64,000 nt of DNA from Polytrichum commune (Eukaryota; Streptophyta; Polytrichopsida; Polytrichales; Polytrichaceae). The notes beneath the pieces were generated by a model. It searched no databases and had not been told where the DNA came from. It saw only the letters and a program-made list of their open reading frames with translations. The position numbers and the translations under genes were made by a program. The stretch lies in assembly GCA_950295325.1 (NCBI GenBank), contig OX485804.1, positions 9,982,001-10,046,000 of the forward strand, read 5' to 3'. Below, piece by piece: positions 22,522 to 36,299 of this stretch (position 1 is its first letter; every line of letters starts with the position of its first letter).

Positions 22522-23697
22522 TAATAGTAAACCACTCGAGTGGTGTCACTAACACTACATTATTCTTCATTCCTTGTGAAATTGTTTGGGCATTATAGAT
22601 TTACAATGTTGCAGTTACCGTCACTTGCTTATTGTTTTTTTTATCCAAAATTTCAATCACCCGTGAAAACATTTCATTACTAACATGTTAGGATACACAT
22701 TTTGCCAAACCTTGTTCAACAATTGACATTTGAATAAACTACAGTAAATTGGAATGACAATACTCGTAAACTTATTCACAAGAAGTGTCATTAGAAATGT
22801 TATCACATTGACATAAAATATCATACGACATTGACTACAATATCCGTAACATTACTCAACACTTACAATCTGTTCAATGGACCCTCGGTATATATAGCAA
22901 TTGGATGCTCAAAGAGTATAGTTGTGTGTCCTACTCAGCTTTTCTATAACATCCAACTATATATTCCAAGGGCCCACATAACAAACAACAAGTGTTAAGT
23001 CATTCTATGTCCATCGAGATAGGTAGATGTTGAGGTCTTGCATTAAGTTTTCACTTCGAAACTCAATCGTGCAAAGCACCACATCTATGTCAATATCGTG
23101 GATGGAGCTTGCATATACTAGAGCACCGTTGCTTGTAAAATTTGTTACGAGCTTAATATGCCCAAAAAGATAATTGTATTAAGTCAAATGACTTTCACAA
23201 CACAAATGACCAAGAGAGCCAACCATTTTTTAATTTAATAATGTTCAACATTATTATCATGTGTATATTAGAGTTATTTGTAAAGTCTTTTAAAGAGGGG
23301 CAAAACCATGGGTTTGATCCTTCTTAATATATATCGTCGTGTTTCGGAGTCTACTTTGAAAGTTGAGTGAAATATTGGGGCATTCTCACTCCACCTCTTG
23401 AACTTTGAGAGGATTTTAAGGATCTAAGATAGGGTATATGCATGGGACCCAATGTCATGAATCCCGGATCCGCCTAAGCAAGGCTAGCTTGGCCCGCCCA
23501 TCCTAGTAGGACAAGTTAGGAAGTCGTTTTTAATAGCCTGACACACTCTTTGTGTATGATAATTTACGCATTGATTTAAGGGTTGGTATTGTGTTAATTC
23601 TCATAAAGTTGTGGTTTGGGACTAAACCCATGGTTTCATGCGCTTTACTTTACGCATAAGTCTATTGTTTGAGCATAAGGTGGGACATTGGACATAA

Positions 23698-23812
23698 AGG
23701 ATTAGTTTCAATGTAGGTTGCTCACCCACCAGATGCTAGAGTCCACCGTGTGGAATCTACAGTTACACTAGAATACGGTGGGCGAGCAGCCTACATGGAA
23801 ACCAACATGGGT
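23698..23812. mobile_element. Small foldback element
   Basis: AGTTTCAATGTAGGTTGCTC at the left mirrors GAGCAGCCTACATGGAAACC at the right, with ACCCACCAGATGCTAG and CTAGAATACGGTGGGC pairing inside. It is a diverged relative of the foldback at 28726-28847. Confidence 0.6.
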
Positions 23813-26800
23813 AGGGTAGTAGTGTATGGATGACATGTGTTCCTCTTAGATGCATGTAAGATTTATACTAATACACACAAGGGGCCCACTTGTTTTAGTA
23901 TCCTATAAATTTGGTCATCCCATAACATTATTCAACTGGCTTTGTGTGCTAGGTGGGACCGGGAATAACCATATTTTATTTGGAATTACACCATGTTTAT
24001 TATGTCAATAGAGCACTGCATTGGCGAAATGAAGGTGAAAAACTCGGGTGAAGCAATGTATTGATATTCTCAAAATGTAATGGCTGACAACAACTAAACA
24101 ATGTTATGTTGTTTGTCTTCTTTGACATGCAACCCCCTTGATAGGTGTGCAATACGATTTTGGCCATGGAAGCGTCTATCGCATTGTACAAGGACGTACA
24201 CCTACTAAGTTATGGTTCCGATGTTTAGAATGTTGCAATGTACCTAAGTATATAAATGGTATTGTTCAAGGTAGAAGATGGGCCTTAAATGGTTACTTTC
24301 TCCAACTAGCCCACTTCTCCTAGGATATGAAACATGTGATTAGTATAAGATGACTCGTAAGTCCAAATCAACTTGAAGGTCGTTGTCACTTTCCTCATCA
24401 TTTTTGGATCTCATATGAATATCATATTCTTTAGCGAAGTGAAGAATTTGTGCTTACTGGTGGCCATATAATCCCCCCCCCTTCTCCTTGCTTATCTAAA
24501 TTATTAGGTCTAAAATGGTCACTATACTTTCAGCTCGAGATCCAATCTCTTTTAAATACACGTCTTTTTGGTATGTGTTCTTGGAGCAACACACATCCAA
24601 ATACCACTCAAACATAGGTGTTCACTTAAGATAAGTAATTGAACTAGACACGTCTACCTTTTCACAAGTTGAAATATACAATCACCTCAAAATTTTGATA
24701 CTTCTGGGATAGGGTTTGGGTTTCGTCCGTACATGTTACAAAGAACCTTCCCTATTTTATTAATCCACATGCTAGAGTTTTGCATCCTCCTCTCCTATTA
24801 TAGTGGAAAGGGGGGTATCTCATGCATCGTAGTTGTCGAAAGTAAAGCATATTTGGTGTATGTTGAATATCCTCGAAATTGAGCATATCAAAGAAACAAT
24901 CCATTCATGCTTTTATATTCACTTTAAGACTCAACACATCATGTGTTTATAAGTCGATGTAGCATCAAGGTGAGATGCATTGACCCAACATATCAAAGAC
25001 CTAACACCAAATTCTTATGACACGGCTCTCCACATTCAATGTATGTATTATGCATCTTACTTGTGTTTTTAATTGTTGAACATAGCCATGCAATGTGCAG
25101 GCATCTACATTGTTTAAACCCTTAACTTTTTGAGAGGCCCGTTTTTGGCTTATGAATGATTATCAAAGGCTAGTTCATCCAAAAAGAAGGTGCTCAGAAG
25201 GTCACAATAGGCATCATTATGTTCCACTTGAATTTCCTCGTCAATGGCGATGATCTCATTCCAATACGAACATGAAGGTTGTTCACAAAATAAGAACAAA
25301 AAAATGAACAAAAAAATGAACTAAGTTAACCCTTTATTGATGCACTGCTATATATATATATATATAGTATTCTTATTGTTACTATTTTTTAATTACAATT
25401 TTCTATGGATTTTTTCCTTACTTCAAAGTGTATATCTATTCTTGATATATTTTAAAAATCATGCACTATAATATTATTGGATATATTTATCAAAATTCCT
25501 TGAAGTTTGATGTTTATGATTTTTTATTAAATATTTATGAAAATTATTAAATATTCCTAATTTGTTGATGTGATCTTAAAATAACCATCAACAACTTCTC
25601 TTTTAGGTACAATATAAAGCGAGCTCTAGAAAACCTACTTTCTAGATGACCTAATATATTTCAAGTTTCTTGATATTGGCTATCATTTGGGACATATGCA
25701 CTTTCCATGCTCAAAACAAATGCTAGAAATAAGTAAACATGAGTTGACCTTTAACTTCTTGGAGCATGTCGTTGTTCAATTAGGTATGTCTGTCCAAAAT
25801 TACTTAAAAGGAATATAGAGTACAAAAAATTACAGTGACTTGGACAATATAAGTAATGGAAGGGTGCAAACAAATGGGTCATTTTTGAAATTCAAGTAAT
25901 TATAGGGAGGCTTTAATTCAACCCTTGAAGGTAAATAGCCCCAAAACAAAAAAAAAACCCAGCCGCACGTGGTGCACAAAAATGCCTTAGAGTGATCTAC
26001 CCGTGTTTGCATAAGAACCATGTTTGGTCACCATGGTCACATTGATTATCTTGTTGCTTGATTCATGTGACACAATTTGCATTGTATAGTCTTTACCCAA
26101 TAACTATTATGTGCATTTGAATAAAACTACCTGACATGTTGTTAAGATATGGCCTTTCATATATATTATACTCCACATTTGATACTTATGACATATTCAA
26201 ACGACTCATTGTTCCCAAGTTGTAGCTCACAAAGGAGTCCTTCCTCAACTCTTATCAATGTTGTCAATGTTTAAGTTTGTAAAATTGCAACATTAGATGT
26301 CTATAGGACTCGAGATCCAAAAATATTCCTCACATTGAATGTATGAATGCAATTTCCGACCATGTAGATGTTATCCTTAAGTCGTTCCTAAGCATTTGAA
26401 TGTTTGAAGAACCCTTGAAGAAATGACCTCACATTTTAACGAGTATATTTGTATTGTTGCACTTAACTTTGTGAAATGACATGTTGGTCTTTGAGTGGTT
26501 CAAAACCCATTAGTTAGACTCAATTCTAGTTGCATGATAGTGTCCTTCAATGCGCACATGAAAGGGGCTTCATCCAAGGGCCTAACCTCAAAGTGTGCAA
26601 CTAAAAGTTAGGTGACCAATGACTTTTTGTTATTATTATTATTATGCCCATCGTCAACTCAATCCATCAAAAAGCATGAAGAAACACTTTGCATACGCTT
26701 TGCCACCTTGAATGGACCACCCGTATATCCACACTTCCATGATTGAAAGAGGAGACGACTTCCTCTATCCACCTAACACTCATGACTCCATTGTCCCTCC

Positions 26801-27107
26801 AAGAACTCTCGGGGTTCTACCTTATATATGCAAACACAAACATTCTAGAACATTGTTTCCTTGTTGTTGGGGCATAGGACAAATTTAGAGAGTTGGGCTT
26901 TTTCTTGCTTAAAGCCATGCTTACTGTCAAGCTTAGTCTTTGTGCAATACATCCTCTTATCAAGAGGCCATACCATTCCTTTGCATATCCATGTACCTTT
27001 CAAAACCTGGGTGGGTGGGTGGGATCATTTCCCATGGCCATTTGAACCTTGTGCATCCGAGGTTAGAGTTGAGTTACATACACCTCCCAAAACACCTAGA
27101 TTGCACC

Positions 27108-27312
27108 ACTTACGCTAAACTCAAAAGTTACTTAGGGTAAACAACCACCGCGGTTTAGCCTTTGAAAGGAGGTCCTTGTGATCTCACTCTCTTAATATAG
27201 AATTAGGTAGTCCTTCGTGGCCATAGATGCAGATGCCCTGATCTATGGTGGACATCCGTTAGTTGAGACTACCCTAACCCTAAAGTAACTTTACCCTGGG
27301 TTTAGCATAAGT
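27108..27312. mobile_element. Small inverted-repeat element, about 205 bp
   Basis: ACTTACGCTAAACTCAAAAG at the left resembles the inverse of the right end (GGGTTTAGCATAAGT). Next inside, GTTACTTAGGGT faces CCCTAAAGTAAC. No target duplication was recognised. Confidence 0.45.
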
Positions 27313-28725
27313 TACTAGTTTGGTTCACTATGGTTAAGACAATACATAGTATATATATAGAGAGAGAGACAAAGATCATATGTGAACACAGAGCGGGCTT
27401 ATTGAGCAAGGCTATACTCCCACTTAACCGTCAATCAACCATTAATTTAAACATAATTATCACTACAATTACGATTATTAGATATTGTGCTCATATTACA
27501 ACATAATTAAAAGATTTAAAAATAGTACTACAACATGATTTGTTGTAAATGTATTTGAAGACAATAACATAAGATTATTTAAATTCCTGTACGTGAACTC
27601 TCTCTAATGAAAGAATCTTCTTCCTAACATTGTGGTCATCTTTTTGGACATTGATGATACAAACGAGTTTATGCCCCAAGAGGGCTTCGTGCTTGGTCAA
27701 AATGAAATGGCCCTCATGGAAATGAGGTTTTTTTTCATAACATCGGAGCGTGTTGTTTAATGAAGTCGTGTATGACGGCTTGAAACTAACATATGTAACC
27801 ACATAGTTTGAAAGACGGAGAAAAAATGACTCACATGTAGAAATGGTGACTTAAACATATTAAATATGTATCTATAGAATTGTACGTTGAACTCCCCTTG
27901 TGTACTTGTATTTGCACCTTAACTTAAATCTATAACTTTAAGAGGAGAAGCTCATCAAAAGAATAATCTCTCTCTCTCTCCATCCACATGCTAGGTTCAT
28001 ATGTAATTTCAAAGTAGGTTTATGAATTCAAGTGATGAACAAGGAAATGTACATTCCTCCTTCCCGATGTAAGTCTCGTTCGTTATGAAGGCCCTAGATT
28101 GAGGGCATGTTTACACCAAAGGCAATAAGGTCGAGGCATCTACAACTAATAAAATAAGAGTTTGTCTATGTTTAAGAGGAGTAATAGTATGGAATTGTTT
28201 TTTCTTGTAAATACAAACATATTATAAGGACAATGAAATTATTATTAAAAAATCATCAATATGAAAATTGCTACAAATTTCAAAGCGTAACATTTAGGGT
28301 TTTACGTAGTTGATTTTTTTGTTAAATCCATAATCACTAATCTCAGTGCTATTCCTTGGCTACGGAAATCGTCAAAGCTCTTATGAGGGTTATCAATGAT
28401 AAGCCGTCACTACATTAACTTTTACTTTGTTTGCCTAAATATATAGATTTCATCTATATCGGCGCTATGTGACCCTAGTAAGTGGTTAAATGGACTTGGT
28501 CGACTTGGATGCCTTAACCTTAGGGCGTGGCTCTTAAATGACAAGGGCATCCCACTTTTTGGCTGAGACCAAAGAGAAGTGCATGGACTAGAGTAGAACC
28601 ACCATTTATGATCATGACCCCATCGGGCATCCATAGGGTGCCATAATTTCGATCAAGGTGGGATTGATTTCAATAATTTATTTTCATGGGTGGTTAAATA
28701 AGCTTCCACATTTCACAGTTTCTAA

Positions 28726-28847
28726 GGGTTAGTTTCCATGTAAGCTACTCACCCACCATATTCTAGTGGAAATGTAGATGCCGTGAGGTGAAATCCACAG
28801 TTCTACTAGAATGTGGTGGGTGAAGCAACCTACATGGAAACTAGCCC
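28726..28847. mobile_element. TAA-flanked foldback element, 122 bp
   Basis: Flanked by TAA at 28723-28725 and 28848-28850. Left end GGGTTAGTTTCCATGTAAGC, right end the inverse of GGGCTAGTTTCCATGTAGGT. Pairing continues through ACCCACCATATTCTAGT / ACTAGAATGTGGTGGGT, so almost the entire element is one hairpin. Confidence 0.82.
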
Positions 28848-31800
28848 TAAGTCTCCAACTCTGGGGTCATGGTATAACCATGGAACCGATAGTGCCATGA
28901 CACATGTCCCTGGTTTTGAGTGCTAAAATGAGGAGGAATTTTGTCTCAAAATTAATTGTTATGGCATACTCTAGACATTGGTAATATATTCGGGCCAACT
29001 TTTGGCTTCCAAACTTCACAATAATTTCAATTTAAGGAACTAAACTACCAACAAAATTGTAGTCCTCGTTTTTATCTTCCTACACGCAAAAAATTTGCAC
29101 CACCTTATACTTCTCCATATTTGGCGTAGAATCTATGAAGTGATCAATTATGGATGCTCTACTCTCTAGCCCAACCCTTAGTGTAAATCCAAATCTATGC
29201 CACAAATTCCACTATGCCTACCTTCAAGAGTTGTCCCAATAAATTTCCTTGCAATCCCATCCAACATTATCCATATGTACTTGCCATGTGGGAATCCATG
29301 TAGGATTTTCATCCACTAAAGATGTTTACGAGTTCTGGTCCATAATCGCACTTGCGTTAACCTAAAGTGAAGGCCTATGACACTTTCAACCAATGAGAAA
29401 TCAAGAATTCTCAAGAGCCATGACCTACATGTTCTTGTATAAATATGCCTCGACAAACTATGACATGGAGAATACAAAGCATTAAAAAAAATAGCACCAA
29501 AATTCTACCACCATTGGTCTTATGTAAACTCCAGAACTTGGATAATATGAAATGTGGTAGCACCTCCTATTTATATCATGTATTAACACCACGTTCATCG
29601 GTGAATATGTTGCATGTCATAAGGGGTTGATTACACCATGGACCATGAAGTCTTCCCAAGGCCATGTAAAATTTGTGATTGGTTGTTGAAATCGTCATGG
29701 GACCACTTCGGTTTACACCAAGGAATATTGTCATAGTGATCATGGAGTTCAAGGTCCCCAAAAGACATATTTTAAAGCATACATCATCCGCTAGCATGGT
29801 CCAAAGGTTTTTGCGATGAGAGAGGCAAAATAAGTGATGTGGTAGAAAAAATGCAGGGCCCGTGATAGGAAAATGGTTGTTATAATAAAATTTGGATTTT
29901 TTTTGGGGGGGGGGTGTAAGGGGGGGCTATAGATACAGTGGCAACTCCATTTTATTACATACTAAATTTATACTTGAAGACCACGATAAAAAGAAGAAGC
30001 CTTTGTTTAAACAGTCTCTCATTTTTCTTGCATCCTTGTTTTGGCATAGTTTAGGTAGTAGTGTGTCATCTCTTTTTCAAAACATAGAAGAATATACTGC
30101 TCATGAGGAGTCACATAGAGAGTCACAAGGAGATTAGTCACAAAATTCACCGTTGGATGTGGGGAATATATGGAAATATTTTGTAGAATATTGTCAGTCC
30201 CATAAAACATTGTTATGAATATGAATAATGTTATGGTTCTTAGCATGCCTCCAATACTTGTTGCCTAGTGAGCTCCCAACTAAAAAATGTATATAAAATA
30301 CATTGCCTTGCACTTTCTATTTTTAAAAACCCATAGATTTAGTACCCAAATAACCATATGTGAGTAGGGTCCATTTATGTAGCTTGGGCACTTTCAAAAT
30401 AACATGGTTTGTGCCTACCACTACCTCAATACATGTATAGTTTTCAAAATGTTATCATTATGTTACGCAGTTGTAGGCTAATGTATAGTGGGATAGAAAA
30501 GTTGTTGGGCATTATGCCCCTCTTTTATGGGTATACTAACAAAATGAATAATACTCAAAGTAAGTATTGTTCACAACATGCCATTGATTACTACCATCTA
30601 CTCAGAGGGAAGGTTACCAAAATTGATGATAAATTCATATAATATTTAAATACATGTCTTTTAAGTGTCCATTCTTAGATACACGCATGACCATCCACCA
30701 CTCAATTATAGGTATCCAATTAAAAGTGATCGATTTAATTAGGCACACTTACATTAATTGCCATAGGTAGGCTCAAAACTCATCATCATAGTAAGGGTGT
30801 TCTTCCATAGCATTAGGGCAAATGTGACATTCGTTATGTGAAAGAACATGTGGGTTAATAGAGCACTTTCACATAGAACAAGCTCGTGGCACAAATACAT
30901 CGCGGTTTTTAAAAAAAAGGTGCTTGGAAAAAAAAACGTTTGATGCCTCTTGTCCCCTTCGTAATAAAGGGTTTGTAGGGAACAAATTCTTATCATAGAC
31001 TATGGCTTAGTGAAAAACGTGGAAAAAGAAGATTCATTCCCTCCCTTCCTCAAAAATTTGTGCCTTCACACACAATACAATATTGACATCAAGGTAGGTG
31101 TGTGTTAATTGAATGTTTTTCTTGTATGCACCCAATTAGTGCGCGATGATTAGTATATTCAGATTGTGTATGTAGCCATTTTGCATTGTAATTTCTAGAG
31201 CTCGTATGGATATCTTGTTCATTGTTGAAGTGTCGAAGTGAAGATATCTGTGCTTATTAAGTAGTCAAACATGTCCCCCCCTCCGATCATGTTGACTGTT
31301 AAACCTGGAAAGGTTATCAAATTATGAGCATGTAGTCTGATCTCTTTGGGAAAACATGCCTTTGTTGGTGTCTGTTCTTGGATCCCACGCAACCACACAA
31401 CACTCAAATACATGCAACCGGATTTTCATTGTGTTGGAATTAGGCACGTCTAGAGATCACCACAGTGTAGAAAGATGCGACTACTATATAAATAGGGTTT
31501 TTTCCTCAACATCTAAAAAAAAAAAATATTGTTTACAATATTAAAGACATTCAGCTTGTAGGACACCCTGTGCCAGCTTAAAGTTGTAGGACAACCCACA
31601 AAAAGTAAGCTAAAATACGGGGAAGTCAAAAGGTCATGTTGCTTATAAGTTGCTACTTCCGAGTGGTTATTACCATGAGGCCAAAAGTGGTTATATTACA
31701 AGGTGTTGTTTTTTGGTGTAAATTCATTTTTATCTTGAATTCAAACTATCCATAAAATATTTAAAACCAAGATCTCCTTTTAAATTTCACTTCAAACATA

Positions 31801-32739
31801 ACTATGTATGGCCACATTGCTCGGAAACAAAACTGTCTACTTACAAATCTAAAGTGATGGAGATTGCTAAGAACTTCCACTAAAGTATTTAATTAGTGTG
31901 GGTTACGATTCAAAGTTACATGTTGCTAAAACTTTTTAACCAACATCCTTTTTTATACCATCTAAGTTACATCATATTCTACAGTGTGCGTACTAACTGC
32001 TTGTGTTATTTGGGTAAAAATGATACTCTTAGTAAAATGTTAAGCTATGTGTAACTCCAAATGGTGACCCACACTAATTAGATCAAGTGGTACAACTGTA
32101 GTCCTAGGGGTGGTTTCTATGGATTTTTGTAGAGTAGTCTATTAATGTGCGTAATTTCCATTTTTGCAAATAGAATGCTATAGAATGTTATAATATTTTA
32201 TTTCTAAAGATTAAAATTTTGACAAAAATAATTCAAAAAATGCCAAAACCAACTACAATATTGGGGAGCATTTTCATGAGACATTGAGCTCTCATGGTAT
32301 CTTATGCCAAAGCCATGCCATTCATATCTCATATAGGACCCATCCCCCCCCCCTTTCCAACAAGTTCCGTGCGCAACTAATGAGGGTGTTCTTGGGTCCT
32401 AGTTTTTTAGGGTTATTTTTATTGGGTATCTCGATTCCCATGGGATCGACCTTGCAAAGTGAGCATTTTAAAAGACTTTGTTGTCAAGTCATAACATTAC
32501 ACAACTCCTTGGTTGCATTCCATGGGACCAAGTATCACATGAGCATAATTTTCTTTAAATATCGGGATCTCATGTTTATGGGAAGCACTTAGGCTTTGTA
32601 TTGTGAACTTCTTAACTAGCAGTTGTAAATAATCATAATATGTTAATCACAATGTGAAAGAGACCATTATGTAGATGCTTAGCAATGTTATGTTGGGCCC
32701 TTCCTCTCACTCTCAAGACGGTGGTTGGTGCATTGTGGT
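28848..32739. other. Gene-free stretch
   Basis: No coding region is supported. A G tract (about 29899-29913) is present. The sequence around 31340-31410 (GTGTCTGTTCTTGGATCC, CCACACAACACTCAAATAC) is an inverted, diverged copy of the repeat at 54760-54960. Confidence 0.45.
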
Positions 32740-33145
32740 CACGGGGAGGTCACTTCATTGTCAAGTTGACATCACGTGCGGACAAAGTTTGCTACCCCTA
32801 TATTACATGCCATATATAATTTTAAAATTTATGTTATTTTTTCTACATATACATAACCATTGATAGTATCTTTTGTACACTTTTTTGAATTTTTTAGTCA
32901 TCTTTATTTTTTAGTAATTTTTTTTAGTTCAATTTTGTGTCATTCTAGTTAGAAATGGTATGTTTTATGAAAAAAAAATCATCAAATTTAGTTACCACTT
33001 TTGACTATGTCATAGGTACTGTGTATATCTACTCCTGAAAAAAATTTGATAAAATTTTGACCCATTTTGGTGGTGCAACTTACCAAAAGAAATTTTTTTT
33101 GGTCGCACGTGGTGTTCAACTTGACAATGGAGTGATCTACCCGTG
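32740..33145. mobile_element. hAT-like non-autonomous element, copy 2, 406 bp
   Basis: A perfect 8-bp duplication ATTGTGGT lies at 32732-32739 and 33146-33153. Left end CACGGGGAGGTCACTTCATT, right end GGAGTGATCTACCCGTG, with CAAGTTGA / TCAACTTG pairing further in. The AT-rich interior matches 1705-2126 in reverse. No ORF. Confidence 0.88.
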
Positions 33146-34974
33146 ATTGTGGTGGTTGCTTCTGACTGTGTTTGTTTAATACTACTATAATTATATCCAA
33201 TTAGTGTGTCTGTTACTGTTTGGAGTTACGTGGTACACTACCGATTTAAGAAGGAGTTCAAGTTTTACTAATGGAAGTTCAATATATTGTTTGGCCATCA
33301 TAGAACGTGTATATAGTTGCTTGGTAAGTATGACATTCTCATTAAATAGTATTAGCACCGTGGAACTCCACATTGTAGTAACAAGCACTAATCGGATAAT
33401 TGGTGTAGTAGGTTGTCACATGCTTTGGCACAATTTATTTGTCCATGTTTGTGTCTTTCTTGGGGTCGGCCTTGAGTGCATAGCTCTTGGCTTGCTTGTT
33501 GGGCGTATCTTGCCTCCCTTCATTTAAGAAGGTGTATATTGAGCATAACATTATTCAACCATGTGGGTTGATCCATGACCATGAAATATGTCAATTATAT
33601 TTTGTGGGTCCCCAAACAAAGTAAGAACATACGTTTATTATTCATACATTCAAAATGACATTTATAAAATTTGGGTGGAGTTATACTATCGACACTATCC
33701 ATAGGAATCATTGTTCATCATGAGACTATTCACATAAAATATTGTTCATCCATGTATTATTCACTGAAAATACCAACACTATCATTGAAATACCAACATC
33801 GTTCACAATATTCTTACTATTCATACCGACACTCTTCATTGTTTGTATCAATGTCGTTTTCTTCCTCATATTTAAGTTTCTTCCCATGAAGGTAAGATAG
33901 TACCGGCCCATACCATGTGCTAAATATAGAGATAGAACACGACCATGTAGTTGAGTAATGTTATGTGATTAACATTCATAATTTTCAACGTTTGTGAGAA
34001 TTTCACTATGTGGAGAACTTAGTAGTGATGTTCCAAAAACATATGATTTTGTCCTAATTGGGTTGAAACTCGGGGTGTGATGGCTCTAATGCGAGGTTGA
34101 GAGTGTGATTGTGAAGTCATCCAAGTTTTCTCAAGGCTTAGTTAAAATACTCAAAGAGTGGTGTTTGGTTATTAGGAACTAGCTTGCTAAGTTGTATACT
34201 AGGATGTGTCAGCTAAGCTAGTCTGGTATAGGTCAATTTGGGCTTTAGGCTAGTTAGTCTCATGGACAAACCCTATTGTAAAACCTAAACTCCTCTCAAA
34301 GTTTCATAATATTAGTCAACCATATGGTTTGATCTTATATTTAGCATATGTCAATGGCCTCCACCAACTTACCTTTATGGGAAGAAGTTGACGTTGGTTT
34401 GAACAGTGGTATGAATATTGTGAATAAAGTATATTGCCACATACGAGCAATGTTTCCAATGAATAATGACGGGATGAACAATGCTTCTTCCTAAGAATAT
34501 AACTTCACCCCAATAGTAAATGTCAACTTGTGCGTATGAACAAACATGAAATATTACCACTTTACTCGTGAGGGACATAGAATGAATCACTTTTATTCTA
34601 AAGTCTAGTGAATTGGACCGAAATGGTCAATTCTTGGAGTTTGGTCCATCTTTGAGGGACTTCACGAAACACTTTGTTGAAGTTTTGCGTAAAGTAAAAA
34701 AGGGACGAACTTTGGAGCCTCGGTATTTGCTTATGCTTGTGTCGTGCTCCACATGGCTTCCCAAACCGCAATCTCCTTGCCAAGCATAGGCTAATAACAA
34801 AACCATGACACAATTTTAAATAAAAAAACATGAGCCAATTAAGTTTGGAGTTCTCTTGAATGTGCTTTGAAACTTCACCAACCGACACATGATCTGAGGT
34901 CATGGTTCTAACTAATGACGTTGCACAAAGCGGGATCAAACTACGTACGACTTCGTCCCTCTTCGAACTACTAT
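33146..34974. other. Gene-free stretch
   Basis: No coding region is supported. Around 33720-33850 there is a loose run of TATTCAT/TTCACTA-type short repeats. Nothing else is recognised. Confidence 0.4.
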
Positions 34975-35325
34975 AAGGTAGGGGTGGCTATTTCCGTCCA
35001 AATTTCAGATGTGCCTAGTTGGGATGCTGAAACTATTTTTTACAAATTTTGAGCACTCCCCAAAGTTGGTGCAATAGCAACTATGAAAAAAATCAAAATT
35101 TTCCAGCATGTTTATGATTTCCTACAAATTTTTAAAGGAAACCTTGTAGAGTGACCAACACTCGCACATAGGGTACGTGGTATATCCACAGGGTGGATTT
35201 CTAAAACCGACCGCTGGCAGCCAATGAAATGATGGCAACGTTGTGAACGGTAAAAGCACCTAGATAGGTGCTTCCGACGTAGGGGTCGACTTTAGGACCC
35301 GCACGGAAATTGCCACCCCTACCTT
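34975..35325. mobile_element. Inverted-repeat element with AAGGTAGGGGTGGC ends, 351 bp
   Basis: The left end AAGGTAGGGGTGGCTATTTC matches the inverse of the right end GAAATTGCCACCCCTACCTT at nearly every position. No convincing target duplication or coding sequence. It seems to be the only copy in this window. Confidence 0.75.
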
Positions 35326-35436
35326 ATGCATAACTCTATTGTTGAATTAGGTTTTCCTAACCTCCACCATGTTCACATGCAACTCATGTTTTCAGACTTA
35401 TGTTACTATGTTACTTGACTTATAGATCGGTGATAA

Positions 35437-35900
35437 TACTACACCGTTTATGGTTTTGAGTGTCACGTACCCTATTTTGATGCATGTGCTAGGTTCCATT
35501 GATGATTAACAACTTCATTGTTAATCTCACCTCACGACACTTGGCATTTGAGTGCGCTTACTGATATCTTGGCATAAGTACTTTCACACAATGTAGTGTT
35601 ATGAGATGTATGCATGTATCACACAATGGTCTACAGGTTGACCAAAGTGTACACATATGGCACTTGCCAATCGAATGTTGAAGGATATCTTCCTCTTGCA
35701 TGCTAAGATGCAAAACTACCACCTCTAGTATCTCATAATGTCATAATGTAGATATTTTTTCAATTAGGAAATTTACTTATGTTGACAAATAGTATCCATA
35801 TTAGCAAGTTGCAGGCATGACAATTTGAGACCTCTAGGCATCTAGTTTAGGCCCTTCGCAAAATATTGTATGTGACACTAAATACCATAAACAACGTACT
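35437..35900. mobile_element. Inverted-repeat element with GTGTCAC ends, 464 bp
   Basis: The left end has ACACCGTTTATGGTTTTGAG then TGTCAC; the right end has GTGACACTAAATACCATAAA. An internal block CTAGGCATCTAGTTTAGGCC matches the inverted copy at 50925-51420. No ORF. Confidence 0.65.
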
Positions 35901-36299
35901 TGTTCCAACCATGCGGATGCAATGTTCATGCCCAGTGTCCAGAGAGGTTTGTGGGCATAATCAGTCAAAATCCTAGTGTTCCCAAGTCCAATTGGTTACA
36001 TGTTGTGATATTTCGGATTTTATTTATTAAATTGAAGCATATTATATAGATTCCTCGTAAACGATTGGTAATTCTCACAAAGTTTTGAATTTCAACCGGT
36101 TATCCTCAAACTCGACTTGCTCACTTGTAACTAGTGGTCGGTCCCCCCCCCCCCCCCCAATCTGGTTCATTGTGCATGACAACTCTACATTGTTCTTGAA
36201 TCGTATTAGTTTATGAGAAGGCTTTGATTTTAGGTATTAACTTTGGCCCCACACGCCTTTAGCTTAGGGGCTACTAAAAGAGTATCGAAGCGTAAGTTA

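Larger units (their letters stand above)
22522..28725. other. Long gene-free stretch with scattered element remnants
   Basis: No coding region is supported in 6.2 kb: ORFs are short and show no domain. Recognised pieces are a foldback at 23698-23812, part of a dispersed repeat near 24540-24640 (inverted relative to 54760), a right terminus like the hAT-like family near 25970-26015 (GAGTGATCTACCCGTG), and a small inverted-repeat element at 27108-27312. A TTA microsatellite lies at about 26630-26645. Confidence 0.5.

Noticed and set aside
36144-36160. C and G homopolymer runs (also near 24473, 29899, 32345, 39499, 48377) as regulatory or quadruplex sites
   Set aside because: They sit in decayed repeat DNA far from genes. 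Some lengths may also be sequencing error.
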